In this document: positions 1 through 9,907 of the stretch, piece by piece
Position numbering within the stretch: position 1 is the stretch's first letter
Layout: every line of letters starts with the position of its first letter
From: Candidatus Pacearchaeota archaeon
GTDB lineage: Archaea > Nanobdellota > Nanobdellia > UBA10117 > JAFCGA01
Direction of reading: 5' to 3'
Assembly: GCA_017608345.1 (NCBI GenBank)
Contig: JAFCGA010000002.1
Span: 1-64,000, forward strand
Length of the DNA stretch: 64,000 nt
Notes under the pieces: model-generated
Databases searched by the model: none
What the model was told of the DNA's origin: nothing
The model's input: the letters and a program-made list of their open reading frames with translations, nothing else
Translations under genes and position numbers: made by a program

Positions 1-632
1 CAATGCATAACTTTATGAAAATTAAAACTAAAAACACCAATATCACCAATAGTTCCGGTGTATTTCCCATTGTAAATGGCATTTGGTGCTTGAGCATTAT
101 CTTCTATTATAACTAAATTATGTTCTTCAGCTATTTTTTTAAGTTCATCGTAATCAGCAGAGTGTCCAAATAGATTAACTGCGATAATTGCTTTGGTTCT
201 AGGTGTTATTTTTTTTCTAACATCTTCAGGAGAAATACAGAATGTTTTTTCATCTATATCAGCGAATATAGGAATTCCATTATTCATTAAAACTGCAGCC
301 GTAGTGGCAGTCATTGTATATGGCGGAACAATAACCTCATCTCCCGGACCAATGCCTATTGAATTAACCGCTCCGTGTAATGCAGTTGTTGCTGAATTAA
401 AACTAACAGCATGTTTTACTTTATACTGACGTTTAAAATTTGTTTCAAGCTGTTTTACGTATTTTCCACCTAAAAAGTACTCATTCCAGCAACCTTCAAA
501 ATCTGATAAAATTCCAGTTTCCATTACTTTCATAACAGCTCTTTTTTCTTCTTGACCAATATCATTATTCATAGGATATGGCTTTTCTAAAACAGGTTTT
601 CCACCTAAAATTGCTAATTTTTCTTTTCCCAT
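1..632 (-). CDS. DegT/DnrJ/EryC1/StrS aminotransferase, N-terminal part (runs off window start)
   Basis: Reverse strand reads MGKEKLAILGGKPVLEKPYPMNNDIG...HAVSFNSATTALHGAVNSIGIGPGDEVIVPPYTMTATTAAVL...IIEDNAQAPNA; start ATG at 632; continues beyond base 1. Confidence 0.9.
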   Translation of the reverse strand, partial: MGKEKLAILGGKPVLEKPYPMNNDIGQEEKRAVMKVMETGILSDFEGCWNEYFLGGKYVKQLETNFKRQYKVKHAVSFNSATTALHGAVNSIGIGPGDEVIVPPYTMTATTAAVLMNNGIPIFADIDEKTFCISPEDVRKKITPRTKAIIAVNLFGHSADYDELKKIAEEHNLVIIEDNAQAPNAIYNGKYTGTIGDIGVFSFNFHKVMH

Positions 633-1684
633 TTTTTAAATTCACCAATGATTTTTGGTAATTTAATATCCTCCCTTAAATATTCTTGTTTTAATGGAAT
701 ATAAATTCTTTTACCTTTATTCTGTGCTGAGACAATCGAAGCGGTGATTGCCTCAAGTGCTTTATAGGCATCCTCCCCCGCAGAAATTGGTTTTTTATTT
801 GTTTCTATGCATTGTATAATATCAGAGATCGCTCTTACAAAGTGATCGCGCGGAAGTTTTTCTGACAAAGGAATTTCTGATTTATTTATTAAGAGCGGAC
901 CTAGTTCGTGCTCTTCCTTCAAAAAATAACGATAATCATATTCGTTCATATGTTTATCGATCAAGTCAAATCTAGCTTTTGCTCCTAGTAAGTCCATCTC
1001 AAAAATAGAAAAATTATTTGAAGCGCAAGAAAGGATAGATCCTTTTAAACCAGATTTAAATTTAATTAAGATATCAAGATCTAACTCAGAATCATAGTTA
1101 CTAAAGTCTGCTTGAATCCAAGCTATATCTCCAAAATGAAATCTCAATATGTCGAATAAATGAGATCCGCTATTAATTATTCCCCCACTATACCAGAAAG
1201 TTAATTTCTGAATATCTCCGATAAGGTAGAAGAGCCGCTCTTTGATTAGCTCATGGATTCGATCATATCTTCTTTGATGATTAATCACTAAAATAATATT
1301 ATTTTCTTCACATAATCTGATTAGATTTCTAGCGTCAATTAAGTTATTTGTAATTGGTTTTTCACAAAAAATAGCTTTAGGCTTTTTAATTTCTATAATT
1401 TGTCTAACTATTTTGTAATGAGTCTCATAAGGAGTTGCGACGCTGATAATATCAAGCTCATGATTTTCTAGCAGGTCTTTTATAGTCGTGTAATAATTAT
1501 TAACTTTCCAGCATTTAGCACAAGAAATTAGCGCTGTTTTGTTGATGTCACAAATAGCTGTGACTTCTGTTTGAGGGTGTTTTTTATAACCACCTAGATG
1601 AGTGAGAGCAAATTCTTTGGCATATTTGTCATAATTACTAGCAATATTACCACAACCAACTACACCGACTTTATAGATCTTCAT
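614..1684 (-). CDS. Gfo/Idh/MocA-family oxidoreductase
   Basis: N-terminal GVVGCGNIASNYD Rossmann motif and CEKPITNN motif. Confidence 0.9.
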   Translation of the reverse strand: MKIYKVGVVGCGNIASNYDKYAKEFALTHLGGYKKHPQTEVTAICDINKTALISCAKCWKVNNYYTTIKDLLENHELDIISVATPYETHYKIVRQIIEIKKPKAIFCEKPITNNLIDARNLIRLCEENNIILVINHQRRYDRIHELIKERLFYLIGDIQKLTFWYSGGIINSGSHLFDILRFHFGDIAWIQADFSNYDSELDLDILIKFKSGLKGSILSCASNNFSIFEMDLLGAKARFDLIDKHMNEYDYRYFLKEEHELGPLLINKSEIPLSEKLPRDHFVRAISDIIQCIETNKKPISAGEDAYKALEAITASIVSAQNKGKRIYIPLKQEYLREDIKLPKIIGEFKKWEKKN

Positions 1685-1685
1685 T

Positions 1686-2252
1686 TTAGATGTCTTTATA
1701 TATAGTATCTTTTAGTTTTTGATACTCTTCTTTGAGTATACTCATAAAAATAGCATTATAATATTTGTTATTTCTGTAAATTTCATCCCTCCAAGTCCCT
1801 TCTTTAACAAATCCTGCCTTGGAATAAGAAGCTTCAGCGCCTTTGTTTTTTTCATTATACCCCAGTCTAATTTTGTGAAGATTTAAATTTTCAAAAGCGT
1901 ATTTTACTAATAATTTGAGTACTTCTGTACCAATCCCTTTCTTCCAGAACTCTTTTTCCCCAATTATAATTCTAAATTCTGCAGAACGTTTCTGAAAATC
2001 AAATTCATATAAACCTGCTATCCCGATCTCTTTATTTGTTTTCTTGTCGTAGATGATAAAAACTATATCGTTTTTCTTAAGTATCTCATCATATATTTTT
2101 GAGAAGGTTTCTTTATTACTGGGCTTGAGCCCAGTCTCTAAATAATGACAAACTTCCTGGTCGTTGGCCCATTTATAAACTAATGTGAGAAAATCTTCTC
2201 TTTCTATCCCTCCTAGATAGCATTTGTTACTTTTTAAAAAGAAACTTTTCAT
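1686..2252 (-). CDS. GNAT-family N-acetyltransferase (RimJ/PseH-like)
   Basis: FWKKGIGTEVLKLLVKYAFENLNLHKIRLGYNEKNKGAEASYSKAGFVKEG pattern. Confidence 0.85.
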   Translation of the reverse strand: MKSFFLKSNKCYLGGIEREDFLTLVYKWANDQEVCHYLETGLKPSNKETFSKIYDEILKKNDIVFIIYDKKTNKEIGIAGLYEFDFQKRSAEFRIIIGEKEFWKKGIGTEVLKLLVKYAFENLNLHKIRLGYNEKNKGAEASYSKAGFVKEGTWRDEIYRNNKYYNAIFMSILKEEYQKLKDTIYKDI

Positions 2253-2381
2253 TTAACCACTGAAGTATTACAATTTAAATATGTTTATAAATATTTGGGT
2301 TTAAGGGTTTGTCCAGAATAATGCGCAGCATGATTCTGACATAAGATCTAATAATCCTACTTATTCTCTCTAAATTATGAA

Positions 2382-2545
2382 TTAGTATGCGCTCCGCCAT
2401 TTCCCGTTCAGGTAGTGTATTAGTCTATTTTTATTCTTAGGTTTCATAAGAAGATCAAGATAGGCCTTTTTATCTAAGTACTGCCTAAGTCGTCTGAAAT
2501 ATTTCAGTTTTGTATAGCCGTTTAGTATGATTTCTTCTGCACCTT
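2382..2545 (-). pseudogene. Short reading frame without canonical start (C-terminal gene remnant or non-AUG small ORF)
   Basis: Minus-strand frame AEEIILNGYTKLKYFRRLRQYLDKKAYLDLLMKPKNKNRLIHYLNGKWRSAY*. Confidence 0.35.
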
Positions 2546-2608
2546 ACAAAAATATACATATGATCGATAGTTTTAAATAAATTACCGTTAGCAGAGAGCT
2601 AGAGGATA

Positions 2609-4378
2609 ATGGGAAAATTCTATCTCACAAATACACACAAGTTTGATAAATCCGCATCAAGAGTTATAGCTTCATCAGGATTCGAAAAAAATAAAAAGAT
2701 TTCAATAAATAAAATAGTCCTTAATGTTTTCAAGAAAAAATTAATTAATCACGAGAATTTTTTTATAGATAGGAATAAGAATTTTGTCGCTGTAAATGGG
2801 ACTTTAATTTATAAAGAAGAGTTAGGTAAAGCCGGATTGAGAAACTTATTAAAAGAGTTCAATGATAAAAATATTTCCGAAATTAGAGAGAATTCAATTG
2901 GTCATTATGTAATAATAATTAAGAAGAATGAGCAAATAAGCGTTTTTTGCGATAAATACGGGCTATATAAAGTATATTATTTCATTGATGAAGATAGATT
3001 CATAATTTCTAATTCTTATTTTAGTATTGTAGAAGCTATCGAGAACAGAGAATTAGATTTATTTGCCTTGTTTGAAGAAGTTATTAATGAAGGATGCATC
3101 GGAAGAGAAAATGTATTCAATGGGATGTATCGCTTATTTGGTAATGAAGTATTAGAAATAAACTGCAGCAAAAATACAATAAAAGTAAGTCGGCTTGAAT
3201 ATGAACGGTATCCAAAATTATTCAGAAAGAACTTTGATAATGCAGTGAGAGATTATGCTCATAAGGTAAAATATGTTCTTAGTGTACTCTCTAAGAATTT
3301 TAAAAATAACGCCATATTACTTACTGCTGGACTAGATACAAGAACTGTACTTGCGGGTTTAAATAGTGTCAATATGCAGTATAAGATGATGTATGGAATA
3401 AGTAAAAATCCAAATCAAATAACAGATAAAGAAGACTTAGAAGCAGTTAAATTGTTTTCTGATAAATATTCAAAAGAGTTATATTTAATGGACTGGAATG
3501 ATCCTTGTGGACCCCGCGAGATTCCTGATGAATTATTTTATAAGCTGGATAAGGGGATAGGGCTAATTAGTTTTACTAAAAGCTTCTTAGCAGAATTGGA
3601 AGGTAAAATTCCGAATTATCCAGATTTATTTTTTGATGGATTGTTTGGAGAAACATTGAAAACTCGTAGATGGTTAGAAGTTCAGCTGTTCAAGAAAAGA
3701 ATAAGTTTTAAGAATTTAGTTAAACGATATAGCTTGTCTTATGATTTATTAAGACTGTTTAAGGACAAGACGGTCAAGAAAGAGTATATAGACTTCCGAG
3801 TAAGGAAGTTAAATACCCTCGCAAGAGAATTCAAGATAAATCTTAAGAATAATAAATTCGATTCAGATACATTTAATGAAGTTCGCCAAATTATCGCGAG
3901 AGTAACAGATAATCATGCGCTAAATATCCAGAATGATTTCGCATTTTCATTGAGTGTAATCGGAGATTTAAGTTTATATGAGCAGAGTTTTAATCTTCCA
4001 TTTAAATTTAGAAAGGACTGTAAATTTCAAGCAAAATTAATTAAGACGCTGGATAGATCTACTCTTGACGTTCCGATCTTTACGCATCAAAGCCCTCGAA
4101 GAATAGATAAAAAATATAATTTAGTTAAAAGAAGAATAACTCTCTGGGAATTCTTTGGATTAAATTTTCTTATGCCTAGTCGAAGATTATTAACTATTTT
4201 TAAGAAATTATCTGGGAGAAAAAGGATGGAGGAGAAGTATTACGCGCAATATATTAATATACTAAAAAAAGATCCCATCTTTTCTCGCTATTTTAATTTA
4301 AATAAAATAGAAAATCTTCAACTATTGGATCGAATGTATACTTATAGTGTTATGCTAAGAAAATATTATTACTCTTAG
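2609..4378 (+). CDS. Asparagine synthetase-like protein lacking the N-terminal Cys nucleophile
   Basis: PP-loop-like LLTAGLDTRTVLAGL; Ntn-like N-terminal half starts MGKFY rather than MC. Confidence 0.7.
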   Translation: MGKFYLTNTHKFDKSASRVIASSGFEKNKKISINKIVLNVFKKKLINHENFFIDRNKNFVAVNGTLIYKEELGKAGLRNLLKEFNDKNISEIRENSIGHYVIIIKKNEQISVFCDKYGLYKVYYFIDEDRFIISNSYFSIVEAIENRELDLFALFEEVINEGCIGRENVFNGMYRLFGNEVLEINCSKNTIKVSRLEYERYPKLFRKNFDNAVRDYAHKVKYVLSVLSKNFKNNAILLTAGLDTRTVLAGLNSVNMQYKMMYGISKNPNQITDKEDLEAVKLFSDKYSKELYLMDWNDPCGPREIPDELFYKLDKGIGLISFTKSFLAELEGKIPNYPDLFFDGLFGETLKTRRWLEVQLFKKRISFKNLVKRYSLSYDLLRLFKDKTVKKEYIDFRVRKLNTLAREFKINLKNNKFDSDTFNEVRQIIARVTDNHALNIQNDFAFSLSVIGDLSLYEQSFNLPFKFRKDCKFQAKLIKTLDRSTLDVPIFTHQSPRRIDKKYNLVKRRITLWEFFGLNFLMPSRRLLTIFKKLSGRKRMEEKYYAQYINILKKDPIFSRYFNLNKIENLQLLDRMYTYSVMLRKYYYS

Positions 4379-4379
4379 A

Positions 4380-4523
4380 ATGGTAAATATGAAAATAATT
4401 TATGCTTGTAATTTCGATTTAGGAACGCCCGGAAATATTGTATTTAGAATTTTTCATGTTGCTAGAGAAGCTTATCGAAGAGATATTACTAAGGGAGAAG
4501 CAATACATTGGGAAAAGATATAG
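4380..4523 (+). pseudogene. Glycosyltransferase N-terminal fragment
   Basis: MKIIYACNFDLGTPGNIVFRIFHVAREAYRR aligns with the start of the intact GT at 6458 (MKVVLIANSDLGKHGNIGFRTFTVAKEAYKR), then stops. Confidence 0.75.
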
Positions 4524-5392
4524 CTATAATCGGTGTAGGACGGTTTGGAACCAAACTCCTAGAACGGTTTAATCTGTTCGGAAATGTTACTTTTCTATGT
4601 GGAAGAAGACTAGCTCCCGAATTGATGGTTTTGGGCCAGAAATATGGCATACAAATAAGCACTAATTATCAAGAAATACTCGATCAAATAGATCTTGCAG
4701 TAATTGCTACTCCTGCAAATACGCATTATTCTATTGTGAAAGATTGCTTGCTAAACAATAAACATATATTTGTTGAGAAGCCATTATATACTAATTTAGC
4801 TGAAGCGAAAGAATGCTTGGATTTAGCTAAAAAGAAAAATCTTACTCTCTATGTGGATGATGTTTTCTTGTATAGGAATGAGTACCAGGAATTAAAGGCC
4901 AGACTCTCTGGCGAGATTGATACTATTCGATTTATCTGGAGAAAATATGGCTCCTTCAAGGAGTCTATTCTTAATAATTTACTGTACCACGATCTGTATC
5001 TGTTAACAGATTTGTTAGGCAAAAATAAAATACATGATTTTGAAGTTATTAACTGTTCAAGTCCACTCGAGGAAGAGCGAATCGATATTTTAGAGTTTAA
5101 GTTTCGATATGGTAAAACTGCAGTCAAGTGTGAATATAATCGCGCTTACTCTGGTGAGAGCGAGAAAGAGATTAAATTAATCCTTGATTCGAGAGAGACC
5201 ATTACGTGGAATAATAACGATATCTTTGTGGGAGATACAAAGATAGACTTAGAAGTGAGCGACGCATTAGATACTATGCTTTCACGTTTCTTAAATGACG
5301 AAGTAAATTATGCTAGAAATCATCTCCTTGCATTAAATAGTATAGCGCTTCTAGAAGACATAAGTATTAAAATCGGTAGTAAAAGGATTTGA
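4508..5392 (+). CDS. Gfo/Idh/MocA-family oxidoreductase
   Basis: IAIIGVGRFGTKLL...VIATPANTHYSIV...HIFVEKPL; TTG start. Confidence 0.85.
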   Translation: MGKDIAIIGVGRFGTKLLERFNLFGNVTFLCGRRLAPELMVLGQKYGIQISTNYQEILDQIDLAVIATPANTHYSIVKDCLLNNKHIFVEKPLYTNLAEAKECLDLAKKKNLTLYVDDVFLYRNEYQELKARLSGEIDTIRFIWRKYGSFKESILNNLLYHDLYLLTDLLGKNKIHDFEVINCSSPLEEERIDILEFKFRYGKTAVKCEYNRAYSGESEKEIKLILDSRETITWNNNDIFVGDTKIDLEVSDALDTMLSRFLNDEVNYARNHLLALNSIALLEDISIKIGSKRI

Positions 5393-5396
5393 AACA

Positions 5397-6458
5397 ATGA
5401 AAATTGCAGTTGTTGGGGCAGGAATTTTTGGAACAACCATCGCATGGATGTTAGGAAAGAATGGATTCTCAGTTGATCTATATGAAAAGAGGGAAGGTAT
5501 TCTATTGGCGGCTTCAGGAATAAATCAGTATAGACTTCATAGAGGGTATCATTATCCCCGAAGTAAGGAAACAATGTTAACTTGCTTACATGGTGAGAGA
5601 GAATTCGCTCAAATATACACTGAAGCCATCCTTGATGAGGAGATTGAGCATTTTTATTGTGTGGCGAGTAAAGGTAGCTTCTTGACTCCAGAACAATGTA
5701 TGCGAATATGGAACGAAGTCGGTTTGAGGTACACCCTGTCTCCGCTAGATATAATAAATCCTAGTAGAATCTCTGCTTCTTTCAAGGTATCGGAGTATTT
5801 GTTTGATCCTGAAGCATTAAAGAAGCTTTGTCGATTTAAACTTGAAAAATATAATATTAATGTATTATTAAACACTGAGTTTCGAGAGAGTAATTTCTCA
5901 GAATATGATTTAGTGGTTATATCTACCTATTCTATCAATAATTCGTTACTTAGTAAATTTCCAAATGTACAGCGAGACTTCCAATTTGAAATCTGTGAGA
6001 AGTTAACGCTTAAACTTCCAGAGAAATATAATAAAAAAAGTGTTGTTGTTATTGACGGTCCGTTTATGTGTATAGATCCTTTTGGGAGAACAGGAAATTT
6101 CGCGATGGGTAATGTAGTACATGCGATACATACTCAAAATATCGGGAAACTACCGGAAATACCAGAGCGGTTTAAAGGCTTGCTAAATAGCGGCGTAGTT
6201 AGAAATCCTCCCATTACTAATTATGAGAAATTCATTAATTCAGCTAAGGAGTTCTTTCCAGGAATCGAGGATGCGGAGCATATCGGATCAATGTTTACTA
6301 TCCGAACAGTTTTGCCTTACCATGAGCATGATGATGCACGCCCTACAATCGTAGAACAAGTAAGTGATAAAATAGTAACTGTTTTCTCTGGTAAAATTCC
6401 CACCTGCATAGATGCAGCTAATCAAGTTTTACGTATAGCTAAAGAGGTGCATAATTGA
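5397..6458 (+). CDS. FAD-dependent oxidoreductase (DAO family)
   Basis: N-terminal KIAVVGAGIFGTTIAWMLGKNGFSVDLYEKR dinucleotide-binding motif. Confidence 0.85.
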   Translation: MKIAVVGAGIFGTTIAWMLGKNGFSVDLYEKREGILLAASGINQYRLHRGYHYPRSKETMLTCLHGEREFAQIYTEAILDEEIEHFYCVASKGSFLTPEQCMRIWNEVGLRYTLSPLDIINPSRISASFKVSEYLFDPEALKKLCRFKLEKYNINVLLNTEFRESNFSEYDLVVISTYSINNSLLSKFPNVQRDFQFEICEKLTLKLPEKYNKKSVVVIDGPFMCIDPFGRTGNFAMGNVVHAIHTQNIGKLPEIPERFKGLLNSGVVRNPPITNYEKFINSAKEFFPGIEDAEHIGSMFTIRTVLPYHEHDDARPTIVEQVSDKIVTVFSGKIPTCIDAANQVLRIAKEVHN

Positions 6459-7609
6459 TGAAAGTAGTACTTATTGCTAATTCTGATCTAGGAAAACACG
6501 GAAATATCGGCTTTAGAACGTTCACGGTTGCTAAGGAAGCTTACAAACGAGGTTACTTGGATAGGATTATTGTTCGCGGGAACAAGCAGAATATAATTCC
6601 AAAGAAGTATATTAGATATTTATTTCCGGGGCATAGAGTTATTAATTTAATGATAAATTTTTTAAGTATATATACGCTCCCTAAGGTTGAGGGGTTCTTC
6701 AACGCTCTTAATATAAACTTATTTGATGCGTTTTGTAAGAGAAGGATTAAGAACTGTAGTATTTTACATATTTATGCTGATTGTAAGAAAACAATTAGAC
6801 GGTCTCATAAGTTGGGTAATATAACAATTTATGATTCTCAAATGGCTCATTATGCAGAAGCCCCATCGAATAAAGCTAGGAAGGAGCTAGTTGCTAAAGA
6901 AGTTTATGATATAATTAAATACGCAGATTATATTGTATGTTCTTCTGACTTTGTGACTGAAACTTATCTTAAGCACAAGGTACCTAGAGAGAAATTAATA
7001 AGCTTACCCTTTGGAGTAGATCTAGATAAATTTACTAATCTCAAGAAAAAAAACGAGAAGGTTTTTAGGTGTTTATATGTTGGTGTTCTCTCTAAAAGAA
7101 AAGGGATTGAATATTTATTAAATGCATGGGAGCAATTGAATTTAAATAATTCAGAATTGGTATTTTGTGGTAGGTGGGAATCAAATATCCGAAATTTGCT
7201 TAATAAATATCGAAATAGTAAAACAATAAAATTTAAGGGATTTGTTAATCCGGTTGAAGAATACCAAAAAGCAGATATATTTGTTTTCCCTTCCTTATTT
7301 GAGAGTTCCGCAAAAGCACAGTATGAAGCTATGGCTTCGGGTTTACCGATAATAACTACTACTAATGCGGGCGCACCATTTAAAAATAAATCCGCAGGAT
7401 TTATTGTCCCAATAAGAAACTCAAATGCAATAGCCGAGAAAATACGAATTCTGTATGAAGATAAGCGTCTGCGTGATAGAATGGGTCAGAAGGGGCGAGA
7501 AATAGCTGAAACTTTATCCTGGGAGAACTATGGGAAGAGAATGAATGATATTTATGAAAAGATAAAGATTTCAGGATCGAAAGCCTTTAAAAGAAGTGGT
7601 AGTAACTGA
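6455..7609 (+). CDS. Glycosyltransferase family 4
   Basis: LYVGVLSKRKGIEYLLNAW...ADIFVFPSLFESSAKAQYEAMASGLPIITTTNAG. Confidence 0.92.
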   Translation: MMKVVLIANSDLGKHGNIGFRTFTVAKEAYKRGYLDRIIVRGNKQNIIPKKYIRYLFPGHRVINLMINFLSIYTLPKVEGFFNALNINLFDAFCKRRIKNCSILHIYADCKKTIRRSHKLGNITIYDSQMAHYAEAPSNKARKELVAKEVYDIIKYADYIVCSSDFVTETYLKHKVPREKLISLPFGVDLDKFTNLKKKNEKVFRCLYVGVLSKRKGIEYLLNAWEQLNLNNSELVFCGRWESNIRNLLNKYRNSKTIKFKGFVNPVEEYQKADIFVFPSLFESSAKAQYEAMASGLPIITTTNAGAPFKNKSAGFIVPIRNSNAIAEKIRILYEDKRLRDRMGQKGREIAETLSWENYGKRMNDIYEKIKISGSKAFKRSGSN

Positions 7610-7630
7610 TCTGAATAAATTTAATATAAA

Positions 7631-8542
7631 ATGTCTAATTCTTTGAAAAATAAAAGTTCTGAAAGTAAGATTGTGCGTGGTAATATCGCTCGTAGCCCAA
7701 TAGTGGAATTTTTAAGATTATTACCCAATAAACTCTTAACAAAGTTTGGATATAAAGTAAGCACACTTATTAATCGAATATCTGTAGAAGATTACATTAG
7801 CTTATACGGTAAAAAAGCTGTTGATGAAAGAAGATTTTATAATATCGGTTCTGGAACATTTAGGCATATTGCCTGGACAAACATTGATCATAAGACCGAT
7901 TGGTATAAAGATAATGTTGTAGATATTGATGTTGATTTATTGGCAAATAAGCCCATTCCACTCGAAAATTCTTCGGCTTATGCGATTTATACCGCCCATA
8001 CGATTGAGCACATAACCGATAAGAGTGCAGAAAATATGTTTAGTGAGGTTTATCGGATACTGAAAAAGAAGGGTTATTTTAGAGTTGTAGTTCCAGATAT
8101 AGACCTAACTTATCGAGCATATAAAGAAAGTGACAAATATTATTTCTACTGGAGAAATGAGCCGGGGTGGAAAGGTGTATCTATTCCTCAGTTATTTTTA
8201 GCTTTCTTCGCTAGTCAAACATCTATGAGTCCAATGAATAAGAATATTAATACCAAGAAAATTACTGATGCTGAACTAGCGCGAATATTCAAAGAAAAAG
8301 CTTATGAAGATGCTCTGAATTATTGTTGTTCTTTTTGTAAGGTAGCTATCCAAAAAATAAGAGCAGGTGATCATATGAATTGGTGGAATGAAAAGAAGCT
8401 TATCTCTAAGCTAAAGAGAGCTGGGTTTAAAAGCGTATACAAGTCCGGATATGGCCAAAGTTTTTGTCCAATACTCACAGATACAAACTATTTTGATAAC
8501 ACTAAGCCAAGAATTAGTTTGCATATTGAGGCGAGAAAATGA
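7631..8542 (+). CDS. SAM-dependent methyltransferase-like
   Basis: FYNIGSGTFRH...YTAHTIEHITDKSAENMFSEVYRILKKKGYFRVVVPDID. Confidence 0.75.
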   Translation: MSNSLKNKSSESKIVRGNIARSPIVEFLRLLPNKLLTKFGYKVSTLINRISVEDYISLYGKKAVDERRFYNIGSGTFRHIAWTNIDHKTDWYKDNVVDIDVDLLANKPIPLENSSAYAIYTAHTIEHITDKSAENMFSEVYRILKKKGYFRVVVPDIDLTYRAYKESDKYYFYWRNEPGWKGVSIPQLFLAFFASQTSMSPMNKNINTKKITDAELARIFKEKAYEDALNYCCSFCKVAIQKIRAGDHMNWWNEKKLISKLKRAGFKSVYKSGYGQSFCPILTDTNYFDNTKPRISLHIEARK

Positions 8543-8574
8543 TGAACTTAGATTAGAAACCGAGGAAGAAGTTA

Positions 8575-9861
8575 GTGCAAGTCTGCGATTTAGGCGGTGA
8601 GCCAACAGGCGGAAACCTAACTGAGTTGAGATATACTATGCAAAAACCCTACGGGAAGGATATTATCTTGGAGAAATGCCAGTCTGCGAGTGCGAGAAGT
8701 ACTTTAGCTGTACGTATAGGGGAAAAAATGAAAGAATCAGCGAGATGGAGTAAAATAATACCTATCAAAGCAAAAAGCCAACAGAAAGAGGTATGGCAGT
8801 ACAACAGTTCGGAAGGGACAGAGAATTATAACGTTGATGTTAGGCTTGGAAAGCCGTTAGATTTTCTAGCGTTTAAATCTAAACGGATGGGAGCGTTCAA
8901 AGCAGACCTATTAGCTATAAGTAAATCTAGGAAAGATGTATTTAAAAACAAGAAGAACTTAGAGCACGTAAAGTTCTGTCCAGTTTGCGGATACGATACT
9001 GAGTCTTCTATCGAAGCAGTTAATATATATAATGCTATATATAGACAATGCTCTAATTGCGCACATTATTTTGTAGTTAATAGACCATCACCATCTTTCT
9101 TGGAATCATTCTATTCCGAAGATGAACAATATCAAGGTCCATATACAGATAAGAATGAAATAAACATTAGGGTTTTGAACATAGTCGCTCCTAAGCTAGA
9201 TTGGGTAATTAAGCAATTCAAAAGAGTTTATGGAAGAGAACCAAAGTCAATCTTAGACGTAGGTACAGGAAGCGGTCATTTTGTTCATCTATGCCGGGAA
9301 AGAGGATTAAAAGCTGATGGCGTGGAATTAAGCAAGACAGGTATAGAATTCTGCAAGAATAACTTTAACATAGAACTGTTCAACGTGGATTTCATATCGG
9401 AATGGTCTAAGTTCCGTGATTATGATATTATATGCTTCTGGGGAGTTCTTGAACACGTACCATATCCCTGTGAGTTATTGAGCGCAGCTTCGATGGCTCT
9501 ATCTGGGAAGGAAGGGCTAGTCATTGCTGAAGTGCCAAGATGGGATTCCATTAGCACAGCCGTTCAAGAAGTGTTTTCAGATTCCATCACTAGACACCTT
9601 GATCCATTAGGACACATAAGCTGTTTTACAGATACATCCTTAGCTACACTCTTTAGAGATAGCGGATTTGATATTACTGCAGCATGGTATTTTGGGATGG
9701 ATGCCTATGAATGGAGTATTCAACTATCAAATCTATTTGGTAAAAATAAAGTAAACAAGAAGATGAAAGAGCTAATGCCTATATTTCAGCAGACTCTAGA
9801 CAAAGCCAAGTTATCTGATGAAGTAGTTATAGTCGGAAAGCCTTCGGAGAAAGCAGAATGA
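8575..9861 (+). CDS. Class I SAM methyltransferase with zinc-ribbon segment
   Basis: FCPVCGYDTESS..YRQCSNCAHYFVV followed by SILDVGTGSGHFVHLCRERGLKADGVELS; GTG start. Confidence 0.85.
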   Translation: MQVCDLGGEPTGGNLTELRYTMQKPYGKDIILEKCQSASARSTLAVRIGEKMKESARWSKIIPIKAKSQQKEVWQYNSSEGTENYNVDVRLGKPLDFLAFKSKRMGAFKADLLAISKSRKDVFKNKKNLEHVKFCPVCGYDTESSIEAVNIYNAIYRQCSNCAHYFVVNRPSPSFLESFYSEDEQYQGPYTDKNEINIRVLNIVAPKLDWVIKQFKRVYGREPKSILDVGTGSGHFVHLCRERGLKADGVELSKTGIEFCKNNFNIELFNVDFISEWSKFRDYDIICFWGVLEHVPYPCELLSAASMALSGKEGLVIAEVPRWDSISTAVQEVFSDSITRHLDPLGHISCFTDTSLATLFRDSGFDITAAWYFGMDAYEWSIQLSNLFGKNKVNKKMKELMPIFQQTLDKAKLSDEVVIVGKPSEKAE

Positions 9862-9907
9862 AACCAGAGCCACTAAATGATAAAGAACTATCTGTTATTA
9901 AAACATC

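Noticed and set aside
193-429. ORF of 78 aa on + strand
   Set aside because: Antisense to the DegT aminotransferase, which has clear family motifs on the minus strand
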